From: JAFGAV01 sp041479055
Lineage (GTDB): Bacteria; Acidobacteriota; Aminicenantia; Aminicenantales; JAFGAV01
Direction: 5' to 3'
Assembly: GCA_963702835.1 (NCBI GenBank)
Contig: OY969762.1
Span: 558,001 to 622,000 of the forward strand
DNA length: 64,000 nucleotides
Positions 53,815 to 61,649 of the stretch are shown here, piece by piece; the first letter of the stretch is position 1, and every line of letters begins with the position of its first letter. Under the pieces are notes generated by a model. It had not been told where the DNA came from, searched no databases, and saw only the letters and a program-made list of their open reading frames with translations. A program made the position numbers and the translations under genes.

Positions 53815-54735
53815 GCGGACGAGGCGGGCGTCTTCCATAAAATCCCTCATATCGACGACACGCGGCTGGCCGAGATCTTCGCCCGGGAGGTCCTGGCGTT
53901 TCTCGTTGGGAAGGAGCTTCTCAGCCCTAAATGGGCGGAACGTTTGCTTTCCTGGCGGCACACGGGTTTCTTGGTCCATAGCCTGGTGAGGGCTAAGACC
54001 AAGCCGGAGGCCGAGCGGGTGGGCAAATACATGATCCGGCCGGTCCTCGCCCTGGAGCGGCTATCTTTCTTGGAGCCTGAGGGCAAGGTTGGTTATCGGC
54101 ATGGCCAGGGCGCCGGCGACCAGGAGACGATGGACTACCTGGAGTTCATTGCCCGGGTGACCTCGCACATCCCCGACAAAGGGCAAGTCATGGTGCGTTA
54201 TTATGGCCTCTAGGCCAACGCCCACCGGGGGAAAGCGAGGAAGGCGGGGCTCTCTCCCTTGGCGCTGCGGATGAGCGAGGAGGAGCTCAAGCCCGTCCCT
54301 TCCAAGGGCTGGGCGGCCATGATCCGGAAAGCCTATGAGGTTGACCCGATGACCTGCCCCAAGTGCGGAGGGATGATGAAGATCGTCGCCTTCATCACGG
54401 ATTTCTCCGTGGTGGACAGGATCATCGACCACCTGAAGTTGACCTTTGTCGCGGCGAAGCCCCCGCCGCCTCAGGGCGCCTTCCAGGAATATCTCCTGGC
54501 CGCAGAGACCTCGGTCGAATATTTTTCATGATCCTCTCCAAGAGCGGTGGGGAGGTCCGGATGAATTCCGCCGCATCGGGCACCTCTGACGCCTTCCGGG
54601 TCGCCCGTCCCCGCGCTCGAGCTGTCCTTGATGTGGCCTGAGCTCTAGTTTATACTTCCCCACGATGGTTGGATGGGATTATCGAGGCGACAACGCGGCC
54701 GCGAACAGGCGCAGCCGAAAAGCAATTTCTTATCC
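53815..54735 (+). mobile_element. IS91-family element lacking its 5' part; transposase with internal stop
   Basis: The transposase frame runs from ADEAGVFHKIPHIDDTRLAE to the stop at 54529-54531, with one nonsense codon (TAG, 54211-54213) between YYGL and ANAHRGK. It covers the HUH-distal and C-terminal zinc-ribbon parts (MTCPKCGGMMKIVAFITDFS). The ~200-bp end follows to AAAAGCAATTTCTTATCCC (54735). The N-terminal ~half is lost. 53520-53814 upstream shows no recognisable gene. Non-functional. Confidence 0.85.
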
Positions 54736-54767
54736 CTTCCTCTTTGACAACGGGATCGAAACCACTC

Positions 54768-54796
54768 TTGTCAGGATGCCGTTCCCGCTTTATAAT
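54768..54796 (+). promoter_or_regulatory. Promoter of the next IS91-like transposase
   Basis: TTGTCA (54768-54773), a 17-bp spacer, TATAAT (54791-54796), directly followed by ATG ATT TTT TCC CTC AAA, the presumed transposase start at 54797. The reading frame is interrupted after 16 codons by the insertion described next. Confidence 0.55.
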
Positions 54797-54809
54797 GATT
54801 TTTTCCCTC

Positions 54810-54843
54810 AAAGAGTTCCAACCGGATCAATCAGCGGAAAAAC
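54810..54843 (+). repeat. 34-bp direct repeat, left
   Basis: Identical to 56383-56416 over 34 bp (begins AAAGAGTTCCAACCGG, ends GCGGAAAAAC). The repeat is transposase coding sequence (KEFQPDQSAEK), so a segment of 1.5 kb carrying the serine hydrolase gene lies inside a split transposase gene. Confidence 0.9.
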
Positions 54844-54883
54844 TCGGTGAATCGGGAGCTCCGGAGATATCTGGGGAACACGG

Positions 54884-56254
54884 TTATTTAATCTTGTCGG
54901 CCTTTATGTGTTGCCCTTGCGTATGAAGAATGAGGTGCGTCACCTTGCCTGTAGCGTCCTTCACAAAAGAGACTTGGGTATCCTCCTCAGTCAGGAAGAA
55001 TTCCGTTTCCGCTTCCGCGTGCAAGCGCTGGCGTGAATCCCTGGTCGCCTGAATGAACAGCAGATTACCTTCTTTCGTGATCGCTAAAACAATGTTCGGC
55101 GTCAGTTGGTACTCGCCCAGGTACGCATCCAGCAGCCCCGGTTTCACTGCGATCTCTTTTCGTTCCTTTTTCGGCTCGATCTTCGTCAGCGGTATTTGAT
55201 TGTTTAAAAGGTGGAAGCCGATATCGTCGATGTCGCTCTTGCAGTTTGACAAAACCACGACTCCCATCCCTTGCTTTAAATCAAACCCGACAAAGCTGTG
55301 GTATCCGAGGTTTTCTCCGTTATGCCATACGATCACCGCGTCCGGGAGCTTGAATATATGCCAGGCGAGGCCGATACGCAAATTAGGTTTATCCGTATCC
55401 TTGAGTTCCTGCCGCGCTATGGCCATCGCACTTAAAAGTGGCGACGGTTTCAGCCCCATATTGGCCGCCACGTACTTGAGCATATCGGTCACGGTCGAGC
55501 GGATTGCTCCGCAGCCGGCAAGGATATCAAAGTCCCAATTCTTGACCTGAGTCAGTCCCGGCAAATGTCCCATGGCCAGCCGGGCTGACATTTCAGGCCG
55601 TAACACAATGCCGGTGCTGCTCATTTCCAGGGGGTGAAGAATCCTCTCGGCGAGCAATGCCTCGTAGCTCTTGCCCGCTTTGCGCGCCAGCACTTCGCCG
55701 AGTAAACCTGCTCCGAGGTTCGAGTATTCATAGCTCGCGTCGATATCTCTGGGCAACGTGTAATTCGAGAGGAACTCGAACAGTTTCTCGGCGGTGTAAT
55801 CGGCGAACGGATTCAGGGGATCTGCGGGGTTGGCATTGGTCGGCATGTAAGGAAGCCCTGACCGGTGTGTCGCCAGATCAAGCAGTGTGATCTCTTTGCC
55901 CGCGCGTGACGGCATCTTTACATTCTTGGGCAGGTATTTTGCAACGGGGTCGTCCAAGCTGACAAGTCCCCGCTTGACCATGTCGGCCAGCAGTGTCGCC
56001 GTGAACGTCTTGGTCACTGAACCGATCTCGAATACGGTGTCACCGTCGACGTTGCGGCCGTCGCTGGAGGTTTTGCCGTAACTGTAGATATTTTTGCCAT
56101 TGGCATCGATGATCCCGACCACAATGCCGACCGTGCGCTTGTTATCCACCGCATCTTTAAGGATCTGCTGGATCTCCTTGGGGTCGACGGCTGAGGCCAT
56201 AGATAGTACTGATGTGAAAAACAACGAAAATACCAAAAGAATACATGTACGCAT
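54884..56254 (-). CDS. Class C beta-lactamase-family serine hydrolase
   Basis: 456 residues from ATG 56254 (TAGGAGAAGC upstream). Signal peptide MRTCILLVFSLFFTSVLSMA. SxxK motif S79-V-T-K82 in FEIGSVTKTFT, Tyr motif YEYSNLGAG near 173 and HNGENLGYHS in place of KTG, the pattern of penicillin-binding-type esterases/DD-peptidases rather than true AmpC. A C-terminal ~100-residue beta domain (AYLGEYQLTPNIVLAITKEG; DUF3471-like) follows. Lower GC than the chromosome and bracketed by 34-bp repeats, so recently acquired. Confidence 0.9.
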   Translation of the reverse strand: MRTCILLVFSLFFTSVLSMASAVDPKEIQQILKDAVDNKRTVGIVVGIIDANGKNIYSYGKTSSDGRNVDGDTVFEIGSVTKTFTATLLADMVKRGLVSLDDPVAKYLPKNVKMPSRAGKEITLLDLATHRSGLPYMPTNANPADPLNPFADYTAEKLFEFLSNYTLPRDIDASYEYSNLGAGLLGEVLARKAGKSYEALLAERILHPLEMSSTGIVLRPEMSARLAMGHLPGLTQVKNWDFDILAGCGAIRSTVTDMLKYVAANMGLKPSPLLSAMAIARQELKDTDKPNLRIGLAWHIFKLPDAVIVWHNGENLGYHSFVGFDLKQGMGVVVLSNCKSDIDDIGFHLLNNQIPLTKIEPKKERKEIAVKPGLLDAYLGEYQLTPNIVLAITKEGNLLFIQATRDSRQRLHAEAETEFFLTEEDTQVSFVKDATGKVTHLILHTQGQHIKADKIK

Positions 56255-56382
56255 TTTGCTTCTCCTATTACTGATAGGGAAATCTATTTTCCCCATGATT
56301 TGGATTTTATAGAACTTTTATTGAAATTGAAATAACCGGGTGTGCATTATTTTTGGAAACTTAGAAAAAAACTGATTTGTTA

Positions 56383-56923
56383 AAAGAGTTCCAACCGGAT
56401 CAATCAGCGGAAAAACCTGGGCAACGTTTCCAAAAAATAGAACCCCTTCTTGAACTATGATAATCTGGATTGCGGCAACCCGCGCTGCGGATTCGCCCGC
56501 ATCCGCTGTCCGGAGTGTGGGGAGGAGCGGCTCTTGATGTTTTCCTGCCGCACCCGCGGGTTCTGCCCCTCCTGTCACGCCAAGCGCCTTGAGGAGTGAG
56601 GCGAGTGGGTGCGGGAGGAGCTTCTCCTGGACGTGCCGCATCGCCAGGTCGTTTTCACCATCCCCAAGATGCTGCGGATCTTCTTCAAGTACAATCGCCG
56701 GCTCCTGGGGGAGCTCTGCCGCTTGGCCCTCCGGTCCCTGATCCGATACTTCGAGGTTGTGGCCGGGAGCCCGTTTACGCCCGGCGTCATCGCCGCCATC
56801 CAAACCTTCGGGGACAGGATCAACCTTCATCCTCACCTCCATTTCCTAGTTACCGAGGGCGGAGTGGACGAGGCGGGCGTCTTCCATAAGATCCCGCGGC
56901 TGGACGACTTGCCCCAAGCGACT
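56383..56923 (+). mobile_element. IS91-family 5' remnant (zinc finger and HUH nuclease part)
   Basis: Begins with the second 34-bp repeat (56383-56416). Translation gives CGNPRCGFARIRCPECGEER, LLMFSCRTRGFCPSCHAKRL (N-terminal zinc finger), WVREELLLDVPHRQVVFTIP, FGDRINLHPHLHFLVTEGGV with the HLH of the HUH nuclease, ending at VDEAGVFHKIPRLDD. A TGA replaces the expected Trp after HAKRLEE, and about 30 codons near the N-terminus are missing. The 3' side is cut off by the MITE at 56924. Confidence 0.85.
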
Positions 56924-57160
56924 GGGGTCGGACCGAGCTTGTGCATTTAATATCAATTAATTAGAAGGAAAATCGACCGTTTTTTAGGCCAAAACAAGGG
57001 CAATTCAGGGCACAAAAAGCGAGAATTTGCGTTTGTCCTGGGAATTGGCAACGCAGATTGCATATCTTTTTGGCCAAAAAACATGCCATTTTGGGGGGTA
57101 AAAAGGCAAATTATCGAATCTAACTTATTTATTTAAAACAATATACCTCGGTCCGACCCC
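56924..57160. mobile_element. 237-bp MITE with perfect 14-bp terminal inverted repeats
   Basis: Ends GGGGTCGGACCGAG (56924-56937) and CTCGGTCCGACCCC (57147-57160) are exact inverted repeats. The interior is AT-rich with runs such as GGCCAAAAAACATGCC and GGCCAAAACAAGGGC and encodes nothing. Similar GGGGTCGGACC ends are associated with REP-type Y1 transposases in other bacteria (family knowledge, not shown here). It truncates the IS91 transposase. Confidence 0.8.
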
Positions 57161-57277
57161 AAACTCATTCCAAACTCATGGAATAAGAGAAAGAGGAAGG
57201 AGAATGAAGATAGTATGGATTATTTTCTCTACCATTTTTTGCTGACGTAAAAATTAAAGTTTCTGGCTTTACATATC

Positions 57278-57715
57278 TTACAATCCAACCTTTGCAATTC
57301 TGAATGTGTCGCCCACATTTTCGCAGTAGACATGAAAATTTTTTCCATTCTGGATTGCATCCAGAAGAGTTTGTAAATCTTTATTGGCTTGGATCTGAAA
57401 CTCCACCTTGCCAAAAGAAACAATTGCTTTGATACTTGAAGAACTGATGCTATAGGTCAATGTACTCGGTTCGTCGCTTCTGATTGGACGGTCAACCCAG
57501 GCACACTCTCCCGGCTGTAAATTTTGATGATTATTCGCTTTTCTAAAATCAATGACCAATATTGTTCTCCCGCCAGTGGCATTCAAATATCCATGCATCG
57601 CCCCTCCCCCTCGGCAGGCCATCGGGTAACTCTCTGCCAAAACTGCGGGCACCAGGGCTGCAGCAGAAAAGAATAAAATAACTAAGAAAAAAATCTGAAA
57701 ATCGTTTCTTTTCAT
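57278..57715 (-). CDS. Small exported protein of unknown function
   Basis: 145 residues. Signal peptide MKRNDFQIFFLVILFFSAAA followed by LVPAVLA; mature part with three Cys (MACRGGGAMHGYLN, PGECAWVD, HVYCENVGDT) and many beta strands. AT-rich, unlike the core genome, and enclosed by IS91/MITE debris. No family recognised. Confidence 0.6.
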   Translation of the reverse strand: MKRNDFQIFFLVILFFSAAALVPAVLAESYPMACRGGGAMHGYLNATGGRTILVIDFRKANNHQNLQPGECAWVDRPIRSDEPSTLTYSISSSSIKAIVSFGKVEFQIQANKDLQTLLDAIQNGKNFHVYCENVGDTFRIAKVGL

Positions 57716-57847
57716 TCAATTCCTCCACTCATATGTTTTGATTAGCTTCTTCATTTTTCCCTACTCCTATGGGCAATTTATTTATCCCACAAGTCTTCTA
57801 AATATTCAATCATCTTTAGGGGTGATTTTAATGGTTATTTCTAGAAA

Positions 57848-58071
57848 TTATCTGACCAGAAAAGTGCTCTTTGCATAAGAAATGGGTTGATTATTAATGT
57901 CCTCGGCGAAGATATATGAAGAATATGTGGCTGGCTTTAATTCTCCTGTCGCAAGCTCAATCAGATAAATTTTAGCATTCTCCTCCTCATACTGATCAAG
58001 AGCAGAAAGAGAGAGCAGGCTATCTAATCGTAATTCGTTCCTGCAGGGAAGTATGATAAAGAAAAAGTTAT
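57848..58071 (-). pseudogene. Start-less AT-rich ORF fragment
   Basis: Open for over 70 codons up to the TAA at 57848: LDSLLSLSALDQYEEENAKI, YLIELATGELKPATYSSYIF, AEDINNQPISYAKSTFLVR. There is no start with a ribosome site; the frame would join the preceding gene if one A were added to an A7 run at its end (about 58087-58093). Probably a decayed or frameshifted gene. 57716-57847 shows nothing. Confidence 0.4.
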
Positions 58072-58350
58072 TTATAATAAACCCATTTTTTTGAGTGCTT
58101 CGTCGCCTCTATTAATTTGTGGAGCATCTTCAGGTAAATAAAACATCACTCCACCCTTTACAGGTCTAAAAAAAATATTGTTCTCTTTTGGCAATTGATT
58201 TGTTATTTCAACGGGGTTTATCCCATCATAATACTTTTTAAACGCCTCGTTAAAACCACTGAATATCGAATGAATCCCTTTGTAACTTCCTGTTCTTAGT
58301 CTCAAAATTGCTTGCCTAATGAATTCTTCGTAAGATAGCTTTTCTGTCAT
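58072..58350 (-). CDS. Small orphan protein, AT-rich
   Basis: 92 residues from ATG 58350; the ORF opens further upstream but that part is IS91 sequence. MTEKLSYEEFIRQAILRLRT, GSYKGIHSIFSGFNEAFKKY, DPVE-like NPVEITNQLPKENNIFFRPV, KGGVMFYLPEDAP. The pattern SGFNEAF-KYY...NPVE.T..L resembles uncharacterised small proteins of other anaerobes; no function known. Its 5' end abuts the IS91 fragment by 5 bp, so its native promoter was probably lost. Confidence 0.55.
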   Translation of the reverse strand: MTEKLSYEEFIRQAILRLRTGSYKGIHSIFSGFNEAFKKYYDGINPVEITNQLPKENNIFFRPVKGGVMFYLPEDAPQINRGDEALKKMGLL

Positions 58351-58354
58351 TTTT

Positions 58355-58579
58355 GAGGTTGACCCGATGATCTGCCCCAAGTGTGGAGGGATGATGAAGA
58401 TCGTCGCCTTCATCACGGATTTCTCCGTGGTGGACAGGATCATCGACCACCTGAAGTTGACCTTTGTCGCACCTTGACAGGTTCTGAGGTCCTATTTATG
58501 CTCCCTCATAATGGTTGGATGGGAGCATTGAGGCGAAACCGTACCCGCAGGCAGGCGCAACCGAAAAGCAATTTCTTAT
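58355..58579 (+). mobile_element. IS91-like 3'-end fragment
   Basis: VDPMICPKCGGMMKIVAFIT DFSVVDRIIDHLKLTFVA, then an abrupt jump to the non-coding end (GGTTGGATGGGAGCATTGAG to CGAAAAGCAATTTCTTAT at 58579). The first ~110 bp closely match 54340-54455. Right border of the island. Confidence 0.8.
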
Positions 58580-58592
58580 GAAGTCATGAAGT

Positions 58593-59195
58593 ATGAAGTC
58601 TTATTATAGCCATCGGCACCGTTGGGGAACCGTTTTGAATTTTAGGAAAAAAGACAAATCGAGCGGCGACCGGGGTCTTTATAAGAAGGAAGAAAAACGA
58701 CGGTTGCTGGAACTCAAGGAGCTTTACGAACGCCATGGGGAAAGCCTCTACAGGTATCTCGTCTTCAGGCTCGGCTCCGTGGAGGACGCCGAGGACATCC
58801 TTCAGGAAACCTTCTGCCGGTTCGCTCGCTATACGGTGCGATGGAAACTCGTCCGGGACCCTCGGAGCTTCGTCTTCAAGGTCGCCCGGAACGAGGTAAA
58901 CCGCTTCCTCAGGCGCACGCTCGGCCGAAGGGGGTGCGAAGCCAGGATCGCGGGCGGGGCGGGAGCGGGAGGATTCGCGGCCGTGTTCACTGCCCCCGAT
59001 GAACCCACCCTCGTCCAGCTGCTTCGGATGGCCGACGGACTTCCGGCGGAGCAGAAGGAGGTCGTCTTTTTGAAGATCTTCGAGGGTCTGACCTTCAAGG
59101 AAGTCGGTTCCGTCTGCGGCATCCCGGCCAACACTGCGGCCAGCCGCTACCGCTACGGCATCGCCAAGCTCCGTGAAGCCATGGAGGGGAAATAA
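58593..59195 (+). CDS. ECF-type RNA polymerase sigma factor
   Basis: 200 residues if ATG 58593 is used; TTG 58635 (NFRKKDKSSGD) is an alternative because the first ~14 codons abut transposon DNA. Region 2: LYERHGESLYRYLVFRLGSV EDAEDILQETFCRFARY; region 4: LPAEQKEVVFLKIFEGLTFK EVGSVCGIPANTAASRYRYG IAKLREAM. Acidobacteria/Planctomycete-type ECF sigma. Overlaps the next start (ATGA), so it is coupled to its likely anti-sigma factor. Confidence 0.87.
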   Translation: MKSYYSHRHRWGTVLNFRKKDKSSGDRGLYKKEEKRRLLELKELYERHGESLYRYLVFRLGSVEDAEDILQETFCRFARYTVRWKLVRDPRSFVFKVARNEVNRFLRRTLGRRGCEARIAGGAGAGGFAAVFTAPDEPTLVQLLRMADGLPAEQKEVVFLKIFEGLTFKEVGSVCGIPANTAASRYRYGIAKLREAMEGK

Positions 59196-59602
59196 TGACG
59201 GGCAAAGACCTGGACGACATCGAAAAATCCCTGGCGCGGCTCGCGCCAAAGGCCATCCCGCCCGGTCTCCGGCAACGGGTCATGGCCTCCGCCCTTGATG
59301 CCCGTGAGAACGCCGGATTAACACCGCGGATGTGGGCCGTCGCCCTGGTTTGGGCAATGCTGGCGCTAGTCGCCGTGATAGGGGATGCCGTCGTCTCGAA
59401 ATGGCAGTCCGGACGCATCGCCGCCCTGCTTGGCGGCCCGGTCGTTTCGAAGCCGGCCGGGGAAGAGGCCCGTCTGCTATGGGCGGAGCTCGACGCGGAC
59501 TTGGGGGATTCGATAAATTCCGCAGGGAGGGAATCGCCCTCTCCCGCCTGGGGAGCCGGGACGATTCCCGCTGGGCTTTTTTTGAAACTCGAGATTGGCT
59601 GA
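59195..59602 (+). CDS. Putative membrane-anchored anti-sigma factor
   Basis: 135 residues. Cytoplasmic N-terminus (MTGKDLDDIEKSLARLAPKA; PGLRQRVMASALDA), one membrane helix (PRMWAVALVWAMLALVAVIG near 45-64) and a short extracytoplasmic tail. No HxxxCxxC zinc motif. The role is inferred from topology and from the 1-bp-overlap coupling with the sigma gene. Confidence 0.6.
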   Translation: MTGKDLDDIEKSLARLAPKAIPPGLRQRVMASALDARENAGLTPRMWAVALVWAMLALVAVIGDAVVSKWQSGRIAALLGGPVVSKPAGEEARLLWAELDADLGDSINSAGRESPSPAWGAGTIPAGLFLKLEIG

Positions 59603-59617
59603 AAGGAATGATCGACC

Positions 59618-60955
59618 ATGAAGATCCGGAAAATTATTATTAGGGTTCTCCTTGTCCTCTTGGCCGTCGTTACGGCCGTCCTTATGGTGCGGGCTGTCCT
59701 CAACTTCACCGAGGGCAGGCGTCTGGCGCGCACGTTGGCCGACCTCAAGGCGAACGGCATTCCTCTAACCGTCAAGGACTTGGTCACTTTGTGCCCGGAT
59801 GGAGAAAACGGGGCCCCGCTCTGGAAAGCGGCCGAGGAGCTGTATGCCTTCGAGGAAGAGGATACCAAGCTTCTCAATGAGGTTTACCAGAGTTTCGTCA
59901 GGGATAAACCGATTGCCGCCGAAACGCGGTCGGCGCTGTCCCGGCTCATCGAAAAGAACCGGAGAGTCCTTGACCTTATCCCTGACATCGCCGGAAAACC
60001 CTGCTTCCAGTATGGAGACACGGGCGTGAAGTCCTGGGAGAAGAAAATACCCAATGCGCTCAAAACAATCCGGGCTGCGAGGCTCTGGGGCCTTGACGCC
60101 TTCCTTTCCGCGGAGAAAGGCGACTTGCGGGCTTCCCTGGATCGCCTGCGGATTGGCCTCCGGTTCGCTCCGAAAATCGCCGAAGAGTCCATCTTGATTA
60201 CGTATTTGATCGCCGTCGCCGACGCGAAAGCGTTCCTCCTGTTCTTGAACAAGGCCGTCAGCGGACGCGAGATCAGCGCGGAGCTCCTTCTTCCCGTTCT
60301 CGGCGATCTCGACGATCGCCAAATCAACCACTGGAAGGCGCTTTTGCGAAACAGCATTCGCGGCGAGCGGGTTCTGTTCTTGGACGTCGGCCTGCCCCCG
60401 ACCCCCGCGGCTCTCCAAAAGGCCTTCGGGGGAAAGGCCTGGACGGAACGCCTTTACTACTGGCTTCTCAGCCCGTTCGTCAAGAGAGATATCAGCCTGA
60501 ACCTCCCGAAATACGTGGAGCTGGAAACAAAAGCTTTGTTGTCCTATTATCAAACGAGGGATTTTTGGAAGCCTTATCGGGACCATCTCCACGGCCTTCC
60601 CTGGTATGCCATCGTTTCTAAAAACGTCCTCCCCGAATTGGAAGTGACCTTCATGAAAGTGGCGACGCTCGACGCGCTGATCCTCACTGCTCGGACCGGG
60701 CTGGCCTGCCGGGTATTCAAGAGCCGGACCGGGGAATACCCCGAAAACCTCGAGGCGCTCGTCCCGGCATTGATGACGGGAGTGCCGGTCGACCCGTTCA
60801 CCGGCAAACCCCTCGTCTACCGGCGCGAGGGGAAGGGCTTCATCGTCTATAGCCTTGGTTCCAACCTCAGAGACGACGGGGGACGCAGCACTTGGGAGAT
60901 CACCCAGCTGGTCATGGACAAAGACGACGACTGGACGTGGAAGGAATTATGGTAG
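59618..60955 (+). CDS. Membrane-anchored protein with pseudopilin-like C-terminal segment
   Basis: 445 residues. N-terminal helix (IIIRVLLVLLAVVTAVLMVR near 6-25), long helical middle, and a C-terminal part VFKSRTGEYPENLEALVPAL, VPVDPFTGKPLVYRREGKGF, IVYSLGSNLRDDGG. That last stretch is like the calcium-loop end of type II secretion major pseudopilins (GspG), often found in Planctomycete/Acidobacteria membrane proteins next to ECF sigma genes. Probably the effector or target of the sigma/anti-sigma pair. 15 bp after the anti-sigma gene. Confidence 0.7.
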   Translation: MKIRKIIIRVLLVLLAVVTAVLMVRAVLNFTEGRRLARTLADLKANGIPLTVKDLVTLCPDGENGAPLWKAAEELYAFEEEDTKLLNEVYQSFVRDKPIAAETRSALSRLIEKNRRVLDLIPDIAGKPCFQYGDTGVKSWEKKIPNALKTIRAARLWGLDAFLSAEKGDLRASLDRLRIGLRFAPKIAEESILITYLIAVADAKAFLLFLNKAVSGREISAELLLPVLGDLDDRQINHWKALLRNSIRGERVLFLDVGLPPTPAALQKAFGGKAWTERLYYWLLSPFVKRDISLNLPKYVELETKALLSYYQTRDFWKPYRDHLHGLPWYAIVSKNVLPELEVTFMKVATLDALILTARTGLACRVFKSRTGEYPENLEALVPALMTGVPVDPFTGKPLVYRREGKGFIVYSLGSNLRDDGGRSTWEITQLVMDKDDDWTWKELW

Positions 60956-60983
60956 GATGCGGGATATGATGTCTCGCGCATCT

Positions 60984-61649
60984 TCATATTTCCAAAACGA
61001 CGTTTAAAGGGACAATCTTCCAGGGGAGGCCGTCCAGTTCCTCGGAGCAGACCATGGTCAGAGACGGGCTCCGGTGAACCCGGAGCCGATAGTATTGTCC
61101 GTCGTCGGTTTGTCGGCAATAAACGAAAAGACGACGATCCTCGAAAAGTCCCATGTTGAGAGCTTGAATCTCCCTGGCCCAAAATTCAAGAAGGCAGACC
61201 AGGGCGGATATTCCCGCGGCCGGCCGGCTGCAGTTTAAGAAACGCTGCAGCAGCGACCAAATTTTTTGCGAGCCGATACGGCCTTCTACCGGGAAGGGGG
61301 CCGATACGTTATTAAGGAGGCCGTTAAAAACAAAGACATAGGAATCAGCCACAAACGGCTGATTGTATTCCACGACTCCTTTTTGGCCGGGGAAGGATGC
61401 GCTGCGAACATGCGCGGCCAGGACCTGGCAACGGGGAATACGCGCGAAGAGTCGAGTTTCCGTCCAAATCGGGTTGGGAGATTTTCTGATGTTCCAGCCG
61501 CCCTGTTCATCGAGCCAGGCGACGCCCCAGCCGTCGGCCTGCCGGTCGCCGTCCGGCGACCAACTGCGGGCGGCCATGGCAGCGAACTTTTCCAGCAGGT
61601 CCTTGGGCCGGAGGGGGTCCTCCGAGCGGACCATCAGGAAACGGCACAT
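60984..61649 (-). CDS. Class II glutamine amidotransferase-like protein (EgtC/YafJ type)
   Basis: 221 residues starting MCRFLMVRSEDPLRPKDLLE, so Met removal exposes the nucleophile Cys2. ADGWGVAWLD, VLAAHVRSASFPGQKGVVEY NQPF and YVFVFNGLLNN are the glutaminase-pocket motifs (Asn/Gly oxyanion, Arg for the carboxylate). It probably hydrolyses glutamine or a gamma-glutamyl amide. It overlaps the LysJ gene by 16 bp and is the last member of the lysine operon here. The substrate is unknown. Confidence 0.85.
   Translation of the reverse strand: MCRFLMVRSEDPLRPKDLLEKFAAMAARSWSPDGDRQADGWGVAWLDEQGGWNIRKSPNPIWTETRLFARIPRCQVLAAHVRSASFPGQKGVVEYNQPFVADSYVFVFNGLLNNVSAPFPVEGRIGSQKIWSLLQRFLNCSRPAAGISALVCLLEFWAREIQALNMGLFEDRRLFVYCRQTDDGQYYRLRVHRSPSLTMVCSEELDGLPWKIVPLNVVLEI

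Noticed and set aside
54669..54926. 85-codon ORF after the IS91 end
   Set aside because: It joins transposon end, promoter and the start of an interrupted transposase; not a gene.
60958..60982. Possible terminator between convergent genes
   Set aside because: GATGCG/CGCATC can pair, but the stem is short and no U-tract follows.
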